A stretch of DNA of 64,000 nucleotides from Myxococcus eversor (GTDB lineage: Bacteria > Myxococcota > Myxococcia > Myxococcales > Myxococcaceae). Position 1 is the stretch's first letter. Every line of letters starts with the position of its first letter. Of this stretch, positions 8,085 to 17,185 are shown piece by piece. The notes under the pieces were generated by a model that worked only from the letters and a program-made list of their open reading frames with translations, did no database searches and was not told the origin of the DNA. A program made the translations under genes and the position numbers. Location: the NCBI RefSeq assembly GCF_010894455.1, contig NZ_JAAIXY010000005.1, forward strand, positions 62,001-126,000, read 5' to 3'.

Positions 8085-9835
8085 TGCCGAGGTTGCTGGA
8101 ACGCATCGCCTCACCGACAGACATGCGGGCGCTTCCCGAAGCGGAGCTGCCACGGCTCTGCGAGGAGCTCCGCGAGGACATCATCTCCATCTGCGGGAGG
8201 GTGGGCGGCCACCTGGGCGCCTCCCTGGGCGCGGTGGAGCTCATCGTCGCGCTGCACCGAGTCTTCCACTCGCCCACCGACGCCCTCCTCTTCGACGTGG
8301 GCCACCAGACGTACGCGCACAAGCTGCTCACCGGGCGGCGCGAGCAGATGCACACGCTGCGGCAGGCCGGCGGCGTGGCGCCCTTCCTGGACCCCCGTGA
8401 GAGTCCGCATGACGCGCTGCTGGCGGGGCACTCGTGCACGGCCGTGTCGGCGGCGCTGGGGCTGCTGGAGGGCCGCAGGATGATGGGCCACCGGGGCCAC
8501 GTGGTGGCGGTGCTCGGGGATGGAGGCCTCACCGGAGGTCTGACTTTCGAGGGCCTCAACAACGCGGGAGGCAGTCACCTGCCGCTCGTCGTGGTGCTCA
8601 ACGACAACCAGATGTCCATCAGCGCCAACGTGGGCGCGATTCCCTCGCTGTTGCGCACCCGAGGCGCTCGCGACTTCTTCCAGGGACTGGGCTTCACCTA
8701 CCTCGGACCGGTGGAAGGGCATGACCTGGGCGCGCTGATGCATGCGCTTCGAGAGGCCCGCGCGTCGTCCCGTCCGGTGGTGGTCCACGCGCTCACTCTC
8801 AAGGGCAAGGGCTTCCCTCCCGCGGAGGCGGACGCGCAGACGCGCGGCCATGCGATGGGCCCGTACGAGTGGCGCGACGGCAAGCTGGTGCGCTCGCGCG
8901 GCGGCCACCGCACGTACAGCGAGGCACTCGCCTCGGCGCTCGAGGAGGCGATGGCGCGGGACTCGCGCGTCGTGGCGGTGACGCCGGCGATGCTGGAGGG
9001 CTCCGCGCTCAATGCCCTCAAGGCGCGCTTCCCGGACCGCGTCCATGACGTGGGCATCGCCGAACAGCACGCCGTCACCTTCTGCGCGGGGCTCGCCGCC
9101 GCGGGTGCGCGTCCCGTGTGCTGCATCTACTCCACGTTCCTGCAGCGCGCGTACGACCAGATCATCCACGACGTGTGTCTGCCGGGCCTGCCCGTCGTCT
9201 TCGCGGTGGACCGCGCGGGACTGGTGGGCGCGGATGGCGCCACGCACCAGGGAACGTATGACGTGGCGTCGCTGCGTCCGCTCCCGGGGCTCGCGTTGTG
9301 GGCGCCCGTGGTGGGGGAGGACTTCGGCCCCATGCTCGCCACCGCGCTTCACGCGCCGCATCCCTCCGTGCTCCGCTTCCCCCGGGGCACGCTGCCCGCG
9401 CTGCCGCCCGAGGTCCGGGTGGAGGACGCGCCGGTGCGGGGAGCCCGGTGGCTCGTGCGCGCCGAGCGCCCGGAGTTGACGTTGGTGACGCTGGGTCCAC
9501 TGGGGCTGGCCGCGCTGGAGGCCGCGAGGCACGAGCCTCGTTGGAGCGTGCTCGACGCGCGGGGCCTCTCGCCACTGGACGAGGTGGCGCTGCTGGAGGC
9601 CGCCTCCCACGGCCCCGTCGTCGTGGCGGAGGAGGGGACGGCGCGAGGGGGCCTGGGCAGCGCGGTGCTGGAGCTCTACGCGGAGCGCGGTGTCGCCGCG
9701 CGGGTGCGGGTGCTGGGCATGCCGGACGCCTTCGTTCCCCATGGAGACGCGCGGGTGCAGCGCGCGGAGCTCGGGCTGGACGCGGCGGGCCTCCGGCGGG
9801 CCGCGCTGGCGCTGCTGGGGAGGAGCGAACCGTGA
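8084..9835 (+). CDS. dxs: 1-deoxy-D-xylulose-5-phosphate synthase (compact form)
   Basis: DXS is the thiamine-diphosphate enzyme that joins pyruvate and glyceraldehyde-3-phosphate in the first step of the MEP pathway. Visible signatures are GGHLGASLGAVEL, GHSCTAVSAALG, the ThDP-binding GDGGLTGGLTFEGLNNAG with NDNQMSIS, and the catalytic-glutamate segment DVGIAEQHAVTF. At 583 residues it is 40-60 shorter than common DXS, with the loss in the segment after the NDNQMSIS region; all catalytic motifs remain. It overlaps both neighbours. Confidence 0.93.
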   Translation: MPRLLERIASPTDMRALPEAELPRLCEELREDIISICGRVGGHLGASLGAVELIVALHRVFHSPTDALLFDVGHQTYAHKLLTGRREQMHTLRQAGGVAPFLDPRESPHDALLAGHSCTAVSAALGLLEGRRMMGHRGHVVAVLGDGGLTGGLTFEGLNNAGGSHLPLVVVLNDNQMSISANVGAIPSLLRTRGARDFFQGLGFTYLGPVEGHDLGALMHALREARASSRPVVVHALTLKGKGFPPAEADAQTRGHAMGPYEWRDGKLVRSRGGHRTYSEALASALEEAMARDSRVVAVTPAMLEGSALNALKARFPDRVHDVGIAEQHAVTFCAGLAAAGARPVCCIYSTFLQRAYDQIIHDVCLPGLPVVFAVDRAGLVGADGATHQGTYDVASLRPLPGLALWAPVVGEDFGPMLATALHAPHPSVLRFPRGTLPALPPEVRVEDAPVRGARWLVRAERPELTLVTLGPLGLAALEAARHEPRWSVLDARGLSPLDEVALLEAASHGPVVVAEEGTARGGLGSAVLELYAERGVAARVRVLGMPDAFVPHGDARVQRAELGLDAAGLRRAALALLGRSEP

Positions 9836-10572
9836 AGCCTCGCAAGGAGCGGGTGGACGTGCTGGTGGTGGAGCGTGGACTGGCCGAGTCGCGCACCAAG
9901 GCCCAGGCGCTCATCCTCGCCGGGCTGGTGGTGGTGGATGACCAGCGCGTGGACAAGCCCGGCTCCCTGATTCCCGTGGAGGCCGAGCTGCGCCTCAAGG
10001 GCGAGGTGCTGCCGTACGTCTCTCGCGGGGGACTGAAGCTGAAGGGGGCCATCGACCACTTCAACCTCGACGTGCGAGGCAAGGTGGCCGCCGACATCGG
10101 CGCGAGCACGGGAGGCTTCACCGACTGCCTGCTCCAGCATGGCGCGGTGCGGGTCCACGCCATCGACGTGGGGTACGGCCAGCTCCACGAGAAGCTCCGG
10201 AAGGATGACCGGGTGCGCTCGCGTGAGCGCGTCAACGCGCGCTACCTGACGGACGAGGACCTGCCGGAGAAGGTGGGCGTCATCGTCATCGACGTGAGCT
10301 TCATCTCGCTCACCCAGGTGCTGCCCTCCGTGCTGCGCTTCCTGGAGCCGGGCGGGCTGCTGGCCGCGCTGGTGAAGCCCCAGTTCGAGGTGGGGCCAGA
10401 CCGGGTGGGCAAGGGGGGCGTCGTGCGGGACGCCGTCGCGCGCCAGGATGCCATCGACACCGTGACGGCCTTCGTGCGCGAGCAGGGCCTCACCGTGCGC
10501 GGATTGATGGACTCCCCCGTGCCGGGGCCCGCTGGCAACGTCGAAGCGCTCCTCGTCGCCGAGCGGCCCTGA
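9832..10572 (+). CDS. tlyA: TlyA family rRNA 2'-O-methyltransferase
   Basis: The 246-residue protein has an N-terminal S4 RNA-binding domain (VDVLVVERGLAESRTKAQAL) and an FtsJ-like SAM-dependent methyltransferase domain with ADIGASTGGFTDCLLQ, IDVGYGQL and VIDVSFISL. TlyA enzymes 2'-O-methylate cytidines in 16S and/or 23S rRNA and affect capreomycin sensitivity. GTG 9832 overlaps the dxs stop by four bases; a longer in-frame opening exists upstream but would run inside dxs. It is the last gene of the xseA-tlyA operon and meets the next gene tail to tail. Confidence 0.92.
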   Translation: MKPRKERVDVLVVERGLAESRTKAQALILAGLVVVDDQRVDKPGSLIPVEAELRLKGEVLPYVSRGGLKLKGAIDHFNLDVRGKVAADIGASTGGFTDCLLQHGAVRVHAIDVGYGQLHEKLRKDDRVRSRERVNARYLTDEDLPEKVGVIVIDVSFISLTQVLPSVLRFLEPGGLLAALVKPQFEVGPDRVGKGGVVRDAVARQDAIDTVTAFVREQGLTVRGLMDSPVPGPAGNVEALLVAERP

Positions 10573-10599
10573 GTCCGCCCGGCGCGAGTTCGAAGGCCG

Positions 10600-12210
10600 C
10601 TACGGCCGGGCGCTGCGATACTGCGACGACGGCTGGAGCTGGAGCAGCTTGAGCCCCGTGCGCATCCAGAGCCGGTTCGTGTCGTCGAAGGCGGCGCCCA
10701 TGGAGACGGGCACCTGGTAGCGGAACAGCTCCCGGCCCTCGGCCACGCTGCCCGCTGTCTGGTCCACGCCCACCAGCTCCACCGGCAGCGTCACCGTCTG
10801 TCCCTGGGCTTCGGGCCCGTTGAGGAAGAACAGGTCCGTCGAAGGGGCGGGCGCCGGCAGCAGGTACTTCACGTGGAGCGCGCCGTTGGCGTCCACCGAG
10901 CGGTTCTCCCGGTTGCGGATGACGCCCGTGGCGTTGTCCAGCAGCCACACGCGCTGGGTCGTCGCGGCGGCGACGCGGTTGCCGTTGGCGTAGGTGGAGA
11001 TCTGCGTCACCTGGCCGGTGAGCACGTCCGTGGCCCACCTCGATGCGCCGCCGTTGCAGCCCGGCAGGTTCGAGATGCACGCGATGACCTGCGACTTGTT
11101 CTCGGGCAGGGCGAAGCCCAGGTACAGGATGCTGCCATCCGGGCTGAAAGAGCCCACCGGAAGCGGTGTGGCGGCGTTGGCGTTGAGGATCTCCTTGACC
11201 ACGACCTCCGAGATTCGCGTCCCGTTCGCCGCGTTCGTTTCGGCATCCAGCTCCTCGACGACGACGTCCGCGCGGTTCCCGCTGTAGGCGATATGGCTGG
11301 CGACCAGCACCTTGCCGGTGCCCGTCACCAGGAGCTGGCCGATGGGGTCGTTGACGGAGATGTCCCGCTTGTAGGCCCACCGGGTGACGCCGATACCCAG
11401 GCCGTCCGTGGTGGCGTGGGAGACGCGTTGGATGATGCCCGTCCGGGTGCGGATGATGGCGTCACCATTGGGCATCACGGACAAGTCGTTGACCGCGACG
11501 TCGATGGGCGTGCGCGACGAAACCTTGAAGTCGTCGGCGAGGGCGAACGCGCCGTAGCCCGGCGTCCAGACCCACCGCTTGCGAGAGGTCGGGTTGCGCG
11601 GGGTGATGACCGTGGACGCATTGCAGACGGTGGGGGACTGGAGCACGGTGGCCCCTCCACCCGCCGAGTTGTGGCGGTACATCGTCTCCAGGCCGCCCGT
11701 GGTCGTCTTGGCGCAGCTCAGGAACGTCATCTGGCTGCCGGTGCCGTCGATGGCCAGCGGGGTGGAATAGACTTGGAGGCCCTGGGGATCATCCACCGCC
11801 CGGGCCACGGGGAAGAACGTGGCGGGCTGGGGCAGGGACGTGTTCTTCCGCCCGTCATCGCACACCACCTCCGCGGTGAGCGACAGGCTGGCGGCGATTC
11901 CCACCAGCGGGTTGGCGTAGGGGATATCGGCGGCCGCCAGCTCCACCGTGGTGGCCCCGCTCGCGTACGGGAACGCCTTCAGGAAGGTGGTCCGGTCGTA
12001 CAGGTTCAGCGTGGCGACCTTCTCGCAGCCGGACACGTTGACGATGAGCGGGAGGGCCGTCCCCGCGAGGTTCCCCTCGGGGACCGTCAGGTTGACCTGG
12101 GGGGGATCCGGCGTGGGCGGCGGTGGGTCATTGCCGCAAGCGGTGGCCAGGCCGGAGACGAGTACGAGGGCGGTGCGCCATGCACGCCGAGTCACGGAGG
12201 GGTGGAGCAT
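10600..12210 (-). CDS. Hypothetical lipoprotein, possible beta-propeller
   Basis: The 536-residue product starts with a lipoprotein signal (LVSGLATACGND, lipobox Cys at about residue 25) followed by a Pro-rich spacer. The rest is rich in beta-strand-like segments with recurring Asn-Gly turns, compatible with a propeller or similar repeat fold; I recognise no family. The start chosen is the ATG directly before the signal peptide. A -10-like TAGAGT ends exactly 8 bases before this ATG and there is no Shine-Dalgarno sequence, so a leaderless message is likely. It lies divergent from the sgmT-like gene. Confidence 0.75.
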   Translation of the reverse strand: MLHPSVTRRAWRTALVLVSGLATACGNDPPPPTPDPPQVNLTVPEGNLAGTALPLIVNVSGCEKVATLNLYDRTTFLKAFPYASGATTVELAAADIPYANPLVGIAASLSLTAEVVCDDGRKNTSLPQPATFFPVARAVDDPQGLQVYSTPLAIDGTGSQMTFLSCAKTTTGGLETMYRHNSAGGGATVLQSPTVCNASTVITPRNPTSRKRWVWTPGYGAFALADDFKVSSRTPIDVAVNDLSVMPNGDAIIRTRTGIIQRVSHATTDGLGIGVTRWAYKRDISVNDPIGQLLVTGTGKVLVASHIAYSGNRADVVVEELDAETNAANGTRISEVVVKEILNANAATPLPVGSFSPDGSILYLGFALPENKSQVIACISNLPGCNGGASRWATDVLTGQVTQISTYANGNRVAAATTQRVWLLDNATGVIRNRENRSVDANGALHVKYLLPAPAPSTDLFFLNGPEAQGQTVTLPVELVGVDQTAGSVAEGRELFRYQVPVSMGAAFDDTNRLWMRTGLKLLQLQPSSQYRSARP

Positions 12211-12224
12211 GGCGCCGCACTCTA

Positions 12225-12753
12225 TCTCGCTCGCACCATTCCCGGCATCATCCCCCTCCGAAACGCCCCCGGAACCCCCGTCCGCGTCGATTGCCGCCCT
12301 TGACGGGCTCGTGACGTGATAGCGGCCGGGTGTCCGTGCGCGGAGGTCAGGTAAATCCGCGAAGCCAGGGCAACACGGAACCGGGTGGGAGCAAGCGATG
12401 ACGGCCGGCAGGATGCTTGAATGGACGGCGCCCGACCGGGCGACCGGTGCTCGTGCGCGGTGGGCCTGGGAAGGTTCTGCCGCCTGCGCTGTTTTGCGCG
12501 CCCATTTCCCCCGGCGCCCGCCCGGAGCACCTTCGCCGTGCCTGCGGGAAAGCCACGATGGGCATGACGCCTCCGCGGTACCACTCACAGTTACCGCCGT
12601 CTCCGGATGTGCGCCGCTCTGGCCCACGGACGTGATCAGCGGCATGATCGGGATCCGAACCATGAACCCTTACGCACTCAACGGGTTTTTGCAGCCTCCC
12701 CATCGAGTCCCGGTCCGGGATTCGTCGGCGCGAGGTTCACTGTGAGAGTCGAG
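12225..12753. other. 530-bp divergent intergenic region
   Basis: The stretch between the lipoprotein and the sgmT-like gene holds no gene I can support. Short openings exist on both strands, but their codons lack the strong third-position G/C of real genes here. A 27-codon opening starts at ATG 12662 and stops at 12743-12745, overlapping a GTG (12742) that is in frame with the kinase. No clear promoter for the kinase can be read. Confidence 0.5.
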
Positions 12754-15249
12754 ATGCAGGCGGATCAGCGTGGACGCGTTCTGGTGGTGGCCGGGAAGGA
12801 GTCCGGCGACGCCTTGATGGAGCGGCTGACCGCGAGCGGCTACCACTGCGCGTCGACCGAGCGGGAGAGCGGGCTGGCCGAGGTGGCGGACGCGCTGCAG
12901 CCGGAGGTCGTCCTGCTGTCGGTGACGGCGAAGCGCGCGGCGGAGCTGCTGGAGTCCCTGCGTCGGGTGGAGCGCCTCCAGCGGTTGCCGGTGCTGGTGG
13001 ACCTGGGCCGCAGCCGGTCCGCGGAGGCCTTCAAGCGCCTGGCGGTGGACGACTGGATTCGCGGCGCGGATGAAGTCGTACCCCGGCTGGAGGCCGCGTT
13101 GCGGGCGGGCCGGTTGAGGGACAGGGAGGAGCGCGTCCGCCTGCGCATGGGGATGCTGCTGGAGATCACCCAGGCGGCCACCAGCTCGCTGGAGCTGGAG
13201 GAGATCCTCCGCATCGCCGTGGACAAGGTGGGGCGTGTCACCGGGACGGACCGGTGCTCGGTGGTGCTGGTGGAGGGAAGCCATGCCCGCACGGGCAGGG
13301 TGGTGGCGACGCAGGAGGACCCGAGCCTCGTGCAACTGGACATCGAGGTGGCGCGCTATCCGGAGCTGCGCCGCGCCCTGGAGACGCGGGAGCCGGTGCT
13401 CATCGAGGAGGCGCAGAGGGATCCACTGATGGCGGAGGTGCGCACGTCGCTCGTGCCGCTGGGCGTGAAGTCCATCCTGGTGCAGCCGCTCATCTGTCAG
13501 GACGACCTGTTGGGCGCGCTGTTCTTACGCGTCTCGCGCATGGACGCGTCCTTCGGGCGCGACGAGCAGGAGTTCACCCAGGCCGTGGCCGGCGTGCTGG
13601 CCAACTCCATCCGCAACGCGCGGCTCCACACCGCGGTGAAGAAGAAGCGCGAAGACCTGGAGATGGCCTACGTGGAGCGCTACCACGAGCTGCTCGAGGC
13701 CAACCGCCGGCTCAAGGAACTCAACCGCCTCAAGGATGAGATCATCGCGGTGGTGAGCCACGACCTGCGAGCCCCGCTCCAGGTGCTGCTGGGCCATGGC
13801 CGGCTCCTCCTGGAGGGACCGCTGGAGTCCCAGCAGAAGCAGTCCGCCGAGGCGATGATTCGCCAGGGCAAGAAGATCCTCGGCCTCGTCGAATCGCTGC
13901 TGGAGAAGGGCAAGGGCGAGGCGGCGCGGCTGTCCATCGAACCGCGCGTGCTGGACGTGGCGCAGCTGTGCCGCGACGCCGTCAACGAGCTGGAGATTCT
14001 GGCCGCCGAGCGCGGCGTGTCGTTGCGCGCGGACTGCCCCGACAGCCTGATGCTCATCGGCGACGAGGTGAAGCTGCACGAGGTGCTGCAGAACCTCATC
14101 ACCAACGCCATCCACCATGCGCGGGACGCGGGCGAAGTCGTGGTGTCCACCCGCCGCCTGGGTCGTCCGGACGGTGACGCGGCCAAGGTCTGCGTGCAGG
14201 ACGACGGCGTCGGCATCCCCCAGGACGAGCTGCACCTGGTGTTCGACCGCTACCGGCACGGTGGCAAGGGCACGGGGCTGGGGCTCGCCATCTGCAAGGA
14301 GTTCGTGGAGCTGCACGGCGGGGAGATCTGGGCGGAGAGCCCGCCGGAGCATGGCTGCCTCTTCGTCTTCACGCTGCCGCTCGCGCAGGAGGCGCCGCGC
14401 AATCCGCGTCCGCCCGTCGCGGCGACCAACGTGCACGAGCAGCCGCGCGTCCTGGTGGTGGAGGACGAGCCGGAGATCGCCGCCGTGCTGTCGGAGGTGC
14501 TGCGCTCGAAGTACCGCGTGGAGGTGGCGCGCGACGGCGCGGAGGGCCTGGCCCGGGCGCGTGCCCAGCGGCCGGACCTGATTGTCATGGACGTCTTCCT
14601 GCCCAAGCTGGACGGCCTGGACGCGGCCATGGCGCTGAAGTCGTCGTCCGACACGGCGCACATCCCCGTCATCCTGCTGTCCGCGCACCAGGGCGTCGCG
14701 GAGAAGGTCCGCGCGCTCAACCTGGGCGCCGTGGACTACATGAGCAAGCCGTTCAACGCGGTGGAGCTGCTCAACCGCACGGACCGCGCGCTCAAGCTGC
14801 GTCAGGGTGAGCGTGAGAACCAGGAAGGCTCGTCGCTCCAGCGTCGCACGGGCAGCGACCCGGCCACGGGCCTGCATGACCGGCGTGGCCTGCTGATGCG
14901 GCTGGAGCAGGAGCTGGCGCGCAGCCGCCGCTACCACCGGGCCCTGAGCCTGGCGGTGCTCCGGCCGGACCGTCCGGTGGATCCGGTGCCCGCCAACATC
15001 GCGGACGTCATTCGCAAGCGGGTGCGTCATCCGGATGCCATCTCCCACCTGGGCGGAGGCGTCTTCGTCGTCGTCCTGCCCGAGTGCAACGCGGAGGCGG
15101 CGCGCAACGTCATCGGCCGGCTGATGCCGGATGTGGAGAAGGCGACGGACACCGAGTACCGCTCGGCGGTGGCGGACGTGAGCCAGGACAGCGACCCGGT
15201 GGAGAAGCTGCTGGAGAAGCTGGGCGCGCCGCCCCCCGCGGCGAGCTGA
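12754..15249 (+). CDS. sgmT: Hybrid histidine kinase with degenerate GGDEF domain, SgmT-like
   Basis: Domains in this 831-residue protein: a pseudo-receiver (about 8-115; the phospho-acceptor position is not Asp in VVLLSVTAK), a GAF domain (about 140-290), HisKA with H336 (VVSHDLRAPLQ), a HATPase domain (NLITNAIHHARD, DDGVGIP, GTGLGLAICKEF), a true receiver with D613 (LIVMDVFLPK), and a C-terminal GGDEF-like domain. Its catalytic motif is GGGVF instead of GGDEF, so it should not make c-di-GMP, but the inhibitory-site motif RxxD (RHPD, 758-761) lies exactly five residues before it. GAF-kinase-receiver-inactive GGDEF with c-di-GMP binding is the architecture of Myxococcus xanthus SgmT, which with DigR controls extracellular matrix composition. 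ATG 12754 is chosen; GTG 12742 is possible. Confidence 0.85.
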   Translation: MQADQRGRVLVVAGKESGDALMERLTASGYHCASTERESGLAEVADALQPEVVLLSVTAKRAAELLESLRRVERLQRLPVLVDLGRSRSAEAFKRLAVDDWIRGADEVVPRLEAALRAGRLRDREERVRLRMGMLLEITQAATSSLELEEILRIAVDKVGRVTGTDRCSVVLVEGSHARTGRVVATQEDPSLVQLDIEVARYPELRRALETREPVLIEEAQRDPLMAEVRTSLVPLGVKSILVQPLICQDDLLGALFLRVSRMDASFGRDEQEFTQAVAGVLANSIRNARLHTAVKKKREDLEMAYVERYHELLEANRRLKELNRLKDEIIAVVSHDLRAPLQVLLGHGRLLLEGPLESQQKQSAEAMIRQGKKILGLVESLLEKGKGEAARLSIEPRVLDVAQLCRDAVNELEILAAERGVSLRADCPDSLMLIGDEVKLHEVLQNLITNAIHHARDAGEVVVSTRRLGRPDGDAAKVCVQDDGVGIPQDELHLVFDRYRHGGKGTGLGLAICKEFVELHGGEIWAESPPEHGCLFVFTLPLAQEAPRNPRPPVAATNVHEQPRVLVVEDEPEIAAVLSEVLRSKYRVEVARDGAEGLARARAQRPDLIVMDVFLPKLDGLDAAMALKSSSDTAHIPVILLSAHQGVAEKVRALNLGAVDYMSKPFNAVELLNRTDRALKLRQGERENQEGSSLQRRTGSDPATGLHDRRGLLMRLEQELARSRRYHRALSLAVLRPDRPVDPVPANIADVIRKRVRHPDAISHLGGGVFVVVLPECNAEAARNVIGRLMPDVEKATDTEYRSAVADVSQDSDPVEKLLEKLGAPPPAAS

Positions 15250-15292
15250 GGCACCTGCACGCGGGCCGGGGCCGCGCTAGACTTCGTCTCGC

Positions 15293-17173
15293 GTGAGCCC
15301 CTCTCGCCTCCTCGCCGTCGTGCTGCTTGTCGCCCTGTGGGGGCCCGGAGCCCTCGCGGCGGCCCCTCCGTCCAAGCGCCCGCGCGTGGACCGCGAGGCG
15401 ATGCGCGAGGCCATGGACGACGCGGCGGCTTCCGACGAGGGGGCGTTCTCCTCGTCCGCGAGCTACTCCCAGTACCTGCGCTCGCGGCTGCTGCACCATG
15501 CGGGGGACCATCGCGGCGCCGTGGATGCGCTGCGGCTGGCCCTGGCCACGGATGACGGCCACCCGCTGCTGCTCACCCGGCTGGCGGAGGAGTACGCCCG
15601 GCTGGGGGACTTGGACAAGGCGGAGCAGGAGCTGCGCCGCGCGGTGGAGCGCTCCTCCGCGTACTACCCGGCCCACGTCCTGCTGGGCCGCGTGCTGCTG
15701 GAGTCGGGCCGCTTCACCCGAGCGCGCCTGCACCTGCGCCGGGCCATCGCCCTCAAGCCCCGCGAGCCAGAGGCCTACCTCGTCCTCGCGCAGCTCTACA
15801 TGGAGTCCGGCGCCTCGGGCGAGGCGGTGAAGGTGGTGGAGTCCCTCGCGCGGGCGCTGCCGGGCGAGGCCTCGGGCTATCGACGTCTGGGGCTGGCCCT
15901 GGCCGAGCGCGGTGACACGCACCGGGCCGAGCGCCTGCTGACGGAGGCCGCCTCGAGGGACCCCGGTGACGTGGAGGTGCTGGGCACGCTGGCGAAGCTC
16001 TACGAAGAGACGGGGCGGCCCGGGCGCGCGGAGGAGACGCTGGCCCGGGCCCTGGAGCGCGAGCCGGACAGCCAGGAGGTGTTGATGGCCGCGGGCCGCT
16101 CGGCGCTGAAGGCGGGCTCCGTGGTGCGGGCCCGGGCCTACTTCGACCGGCTCCTGTCGCTCTCCGGCGAGCCCGAGACGGCGGTGCGGGTGGCCTTCAG
16201 CTACCTGGCCGAGCGCGAACCCTCGGCCGCCGTGGAGGTGCTGGAGTCCGCCCGCGCGGCCAGCGGCGACGAGCCCCGGCTGGCCTACTACGCGGGCCTG
16301 GTGCACGAGCGGCTGCGGCGCTTCGCCGAAGCGGCGGAGGCCTTCGAGGGAGTGCCCGAGAGCTCCGACGTCTTCGCCGATGCCCGCGTGCGCCGCGCCC
16401 GGTGCCTGTCGCTCGCGGGGCAGCACCCCCGGGCCCTCGCGCTCTTGCGCTCCGCGCTCCAGGAGGCTCCGTCGGACCTGGAGGTCCGTGCCCAGTACGC
16501 CCGCGCGCTGGAGCGCAGCGGGGCGTCCGCGCGAGCCGAGTCCGTGCTGAAGGAGGGGTTGGCGCGGGGCTCCTCCGCCGCGCTGTATGACGCGCTCGCC
16601 GGCACGCTCCAGCGCCAGAACCGGGGCGCGGAGGCCCTGGCCCTGCTTCGCGAGGCCGTGACGCGCGCGCCGAAGGACCAGGCCCTCTTGTACGTGCAGG
16701 GCGCCGCCTTCGAGCGCCAGGGGGACCTGGTCGGGGCGCAGGCGCGCATGCGGGCCGTGCTGGAAGTCGAACCGGACCATGCCGCCGCCCTCAACTTCCT
16801 GGGCTACCTGCTGGCGCAGACGGGCCGGGACTTGGACGAGGCGGAGCGGCTGGTGCTCCGCGCGCTGGAGCTGCGTCCCGACAACGGCGCCTTCCTGGAT
16901 TCCCTGGGCTGGGTCTACTTCCGGCGGGGGGACTACCCGCGCGCGGTGGAGGCGCTGGAGCGCGCGTCGTCGCTGGCGCCGGACGAGCCGGTCATCCTCG
17001 AGCACCTGGGGGACGCCTACCAGCGCGCGGCTCGGAGCGCGGATGCCGCGGGTGCATGGCGCCGGGCGCTGGAGGTGTTGTCGTTGGACCCCGAGTCCGC
17101 CGAGCCCCCCGGGCAGCGGGAGGCGCTGGAGCGCAAGCTCAAGGCGCTATCCATGGGTGCGGCGGGCCGCTAA
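15293..17173 (+). CDS. Secreted TPR-repeat protein, LbcA-like
   Basis: A Sec signal peptide (LLAVVLLVALWGPGALAA) precedes about 15 tetratricopeptide units over 626 residues. The C-terminal block (NFLGYLLAQTGRDLDEAERL, then NGAFLDSLGWVYFRRGDYPR and LEHLGDAYQRA) matches the hallmark of LbcA-type outer-membrane TPR adaptors, which activate the periplasmic protease CtpA to degrade cell-wall hydrolases. That partnership is an inference; no lipobox is obvious here. The GTG start has no Shine-Dalgarno sequence, but TAGACT ends nine bases before it, suggesting a leaderless transcript. Confidence 0.82.
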   Translation: MSPSRLLAVVLLVALWGPGALAAAPPSKRPRVDREAMREAMDDAAASDEGAFSSSASYSQYLRSRLLHHAGDHRGAVDALRLALATDDGHPLLLTRLAEEYARLGDLDKAEQELRRAVERSSAYYPAHVLLGRVLLESGRFTRARLHLRRAIALKPREPEAYLVLAQLYMESGASGEAVKVVESLARALPGEASGYRRLGLALAERGDTHRAERLLTEAASRDPGDVEVLGTLAKLYEETGRPGRAEETLARALEREPDSQEVLMAAGRSALKAGSVVRARAYFDRLLSLSGEPETAVRVAFSYLAEREPSAAVEVLESARAASGDEPRLAYYAGLVHERLRRFAEAAEAFEGVPESSDVFADARVRRARCLSLAGQHPRALALLRSALQEAPSDLEVRAQYARALERSGASARAESVLKEGLARGSSAALYDALAGTLQRQNRGAEALALLREAVTRAPKDQALLYVQGAAFERQGDLVGAQARMRAVLEVEPDHAAALNFLGYLLAQTGRDLDEAERLVLRALELRPDNGAFLDSLGWVYFRRGDYPRAVEALERASSLAPDEPVILEHLGDAYQRAARSADAAGAWRRALEVLSLDPESAEPPGQREALERKLKALSMGAAGR

Positions 17174-17185
17174 GTTGCTGGGCCT

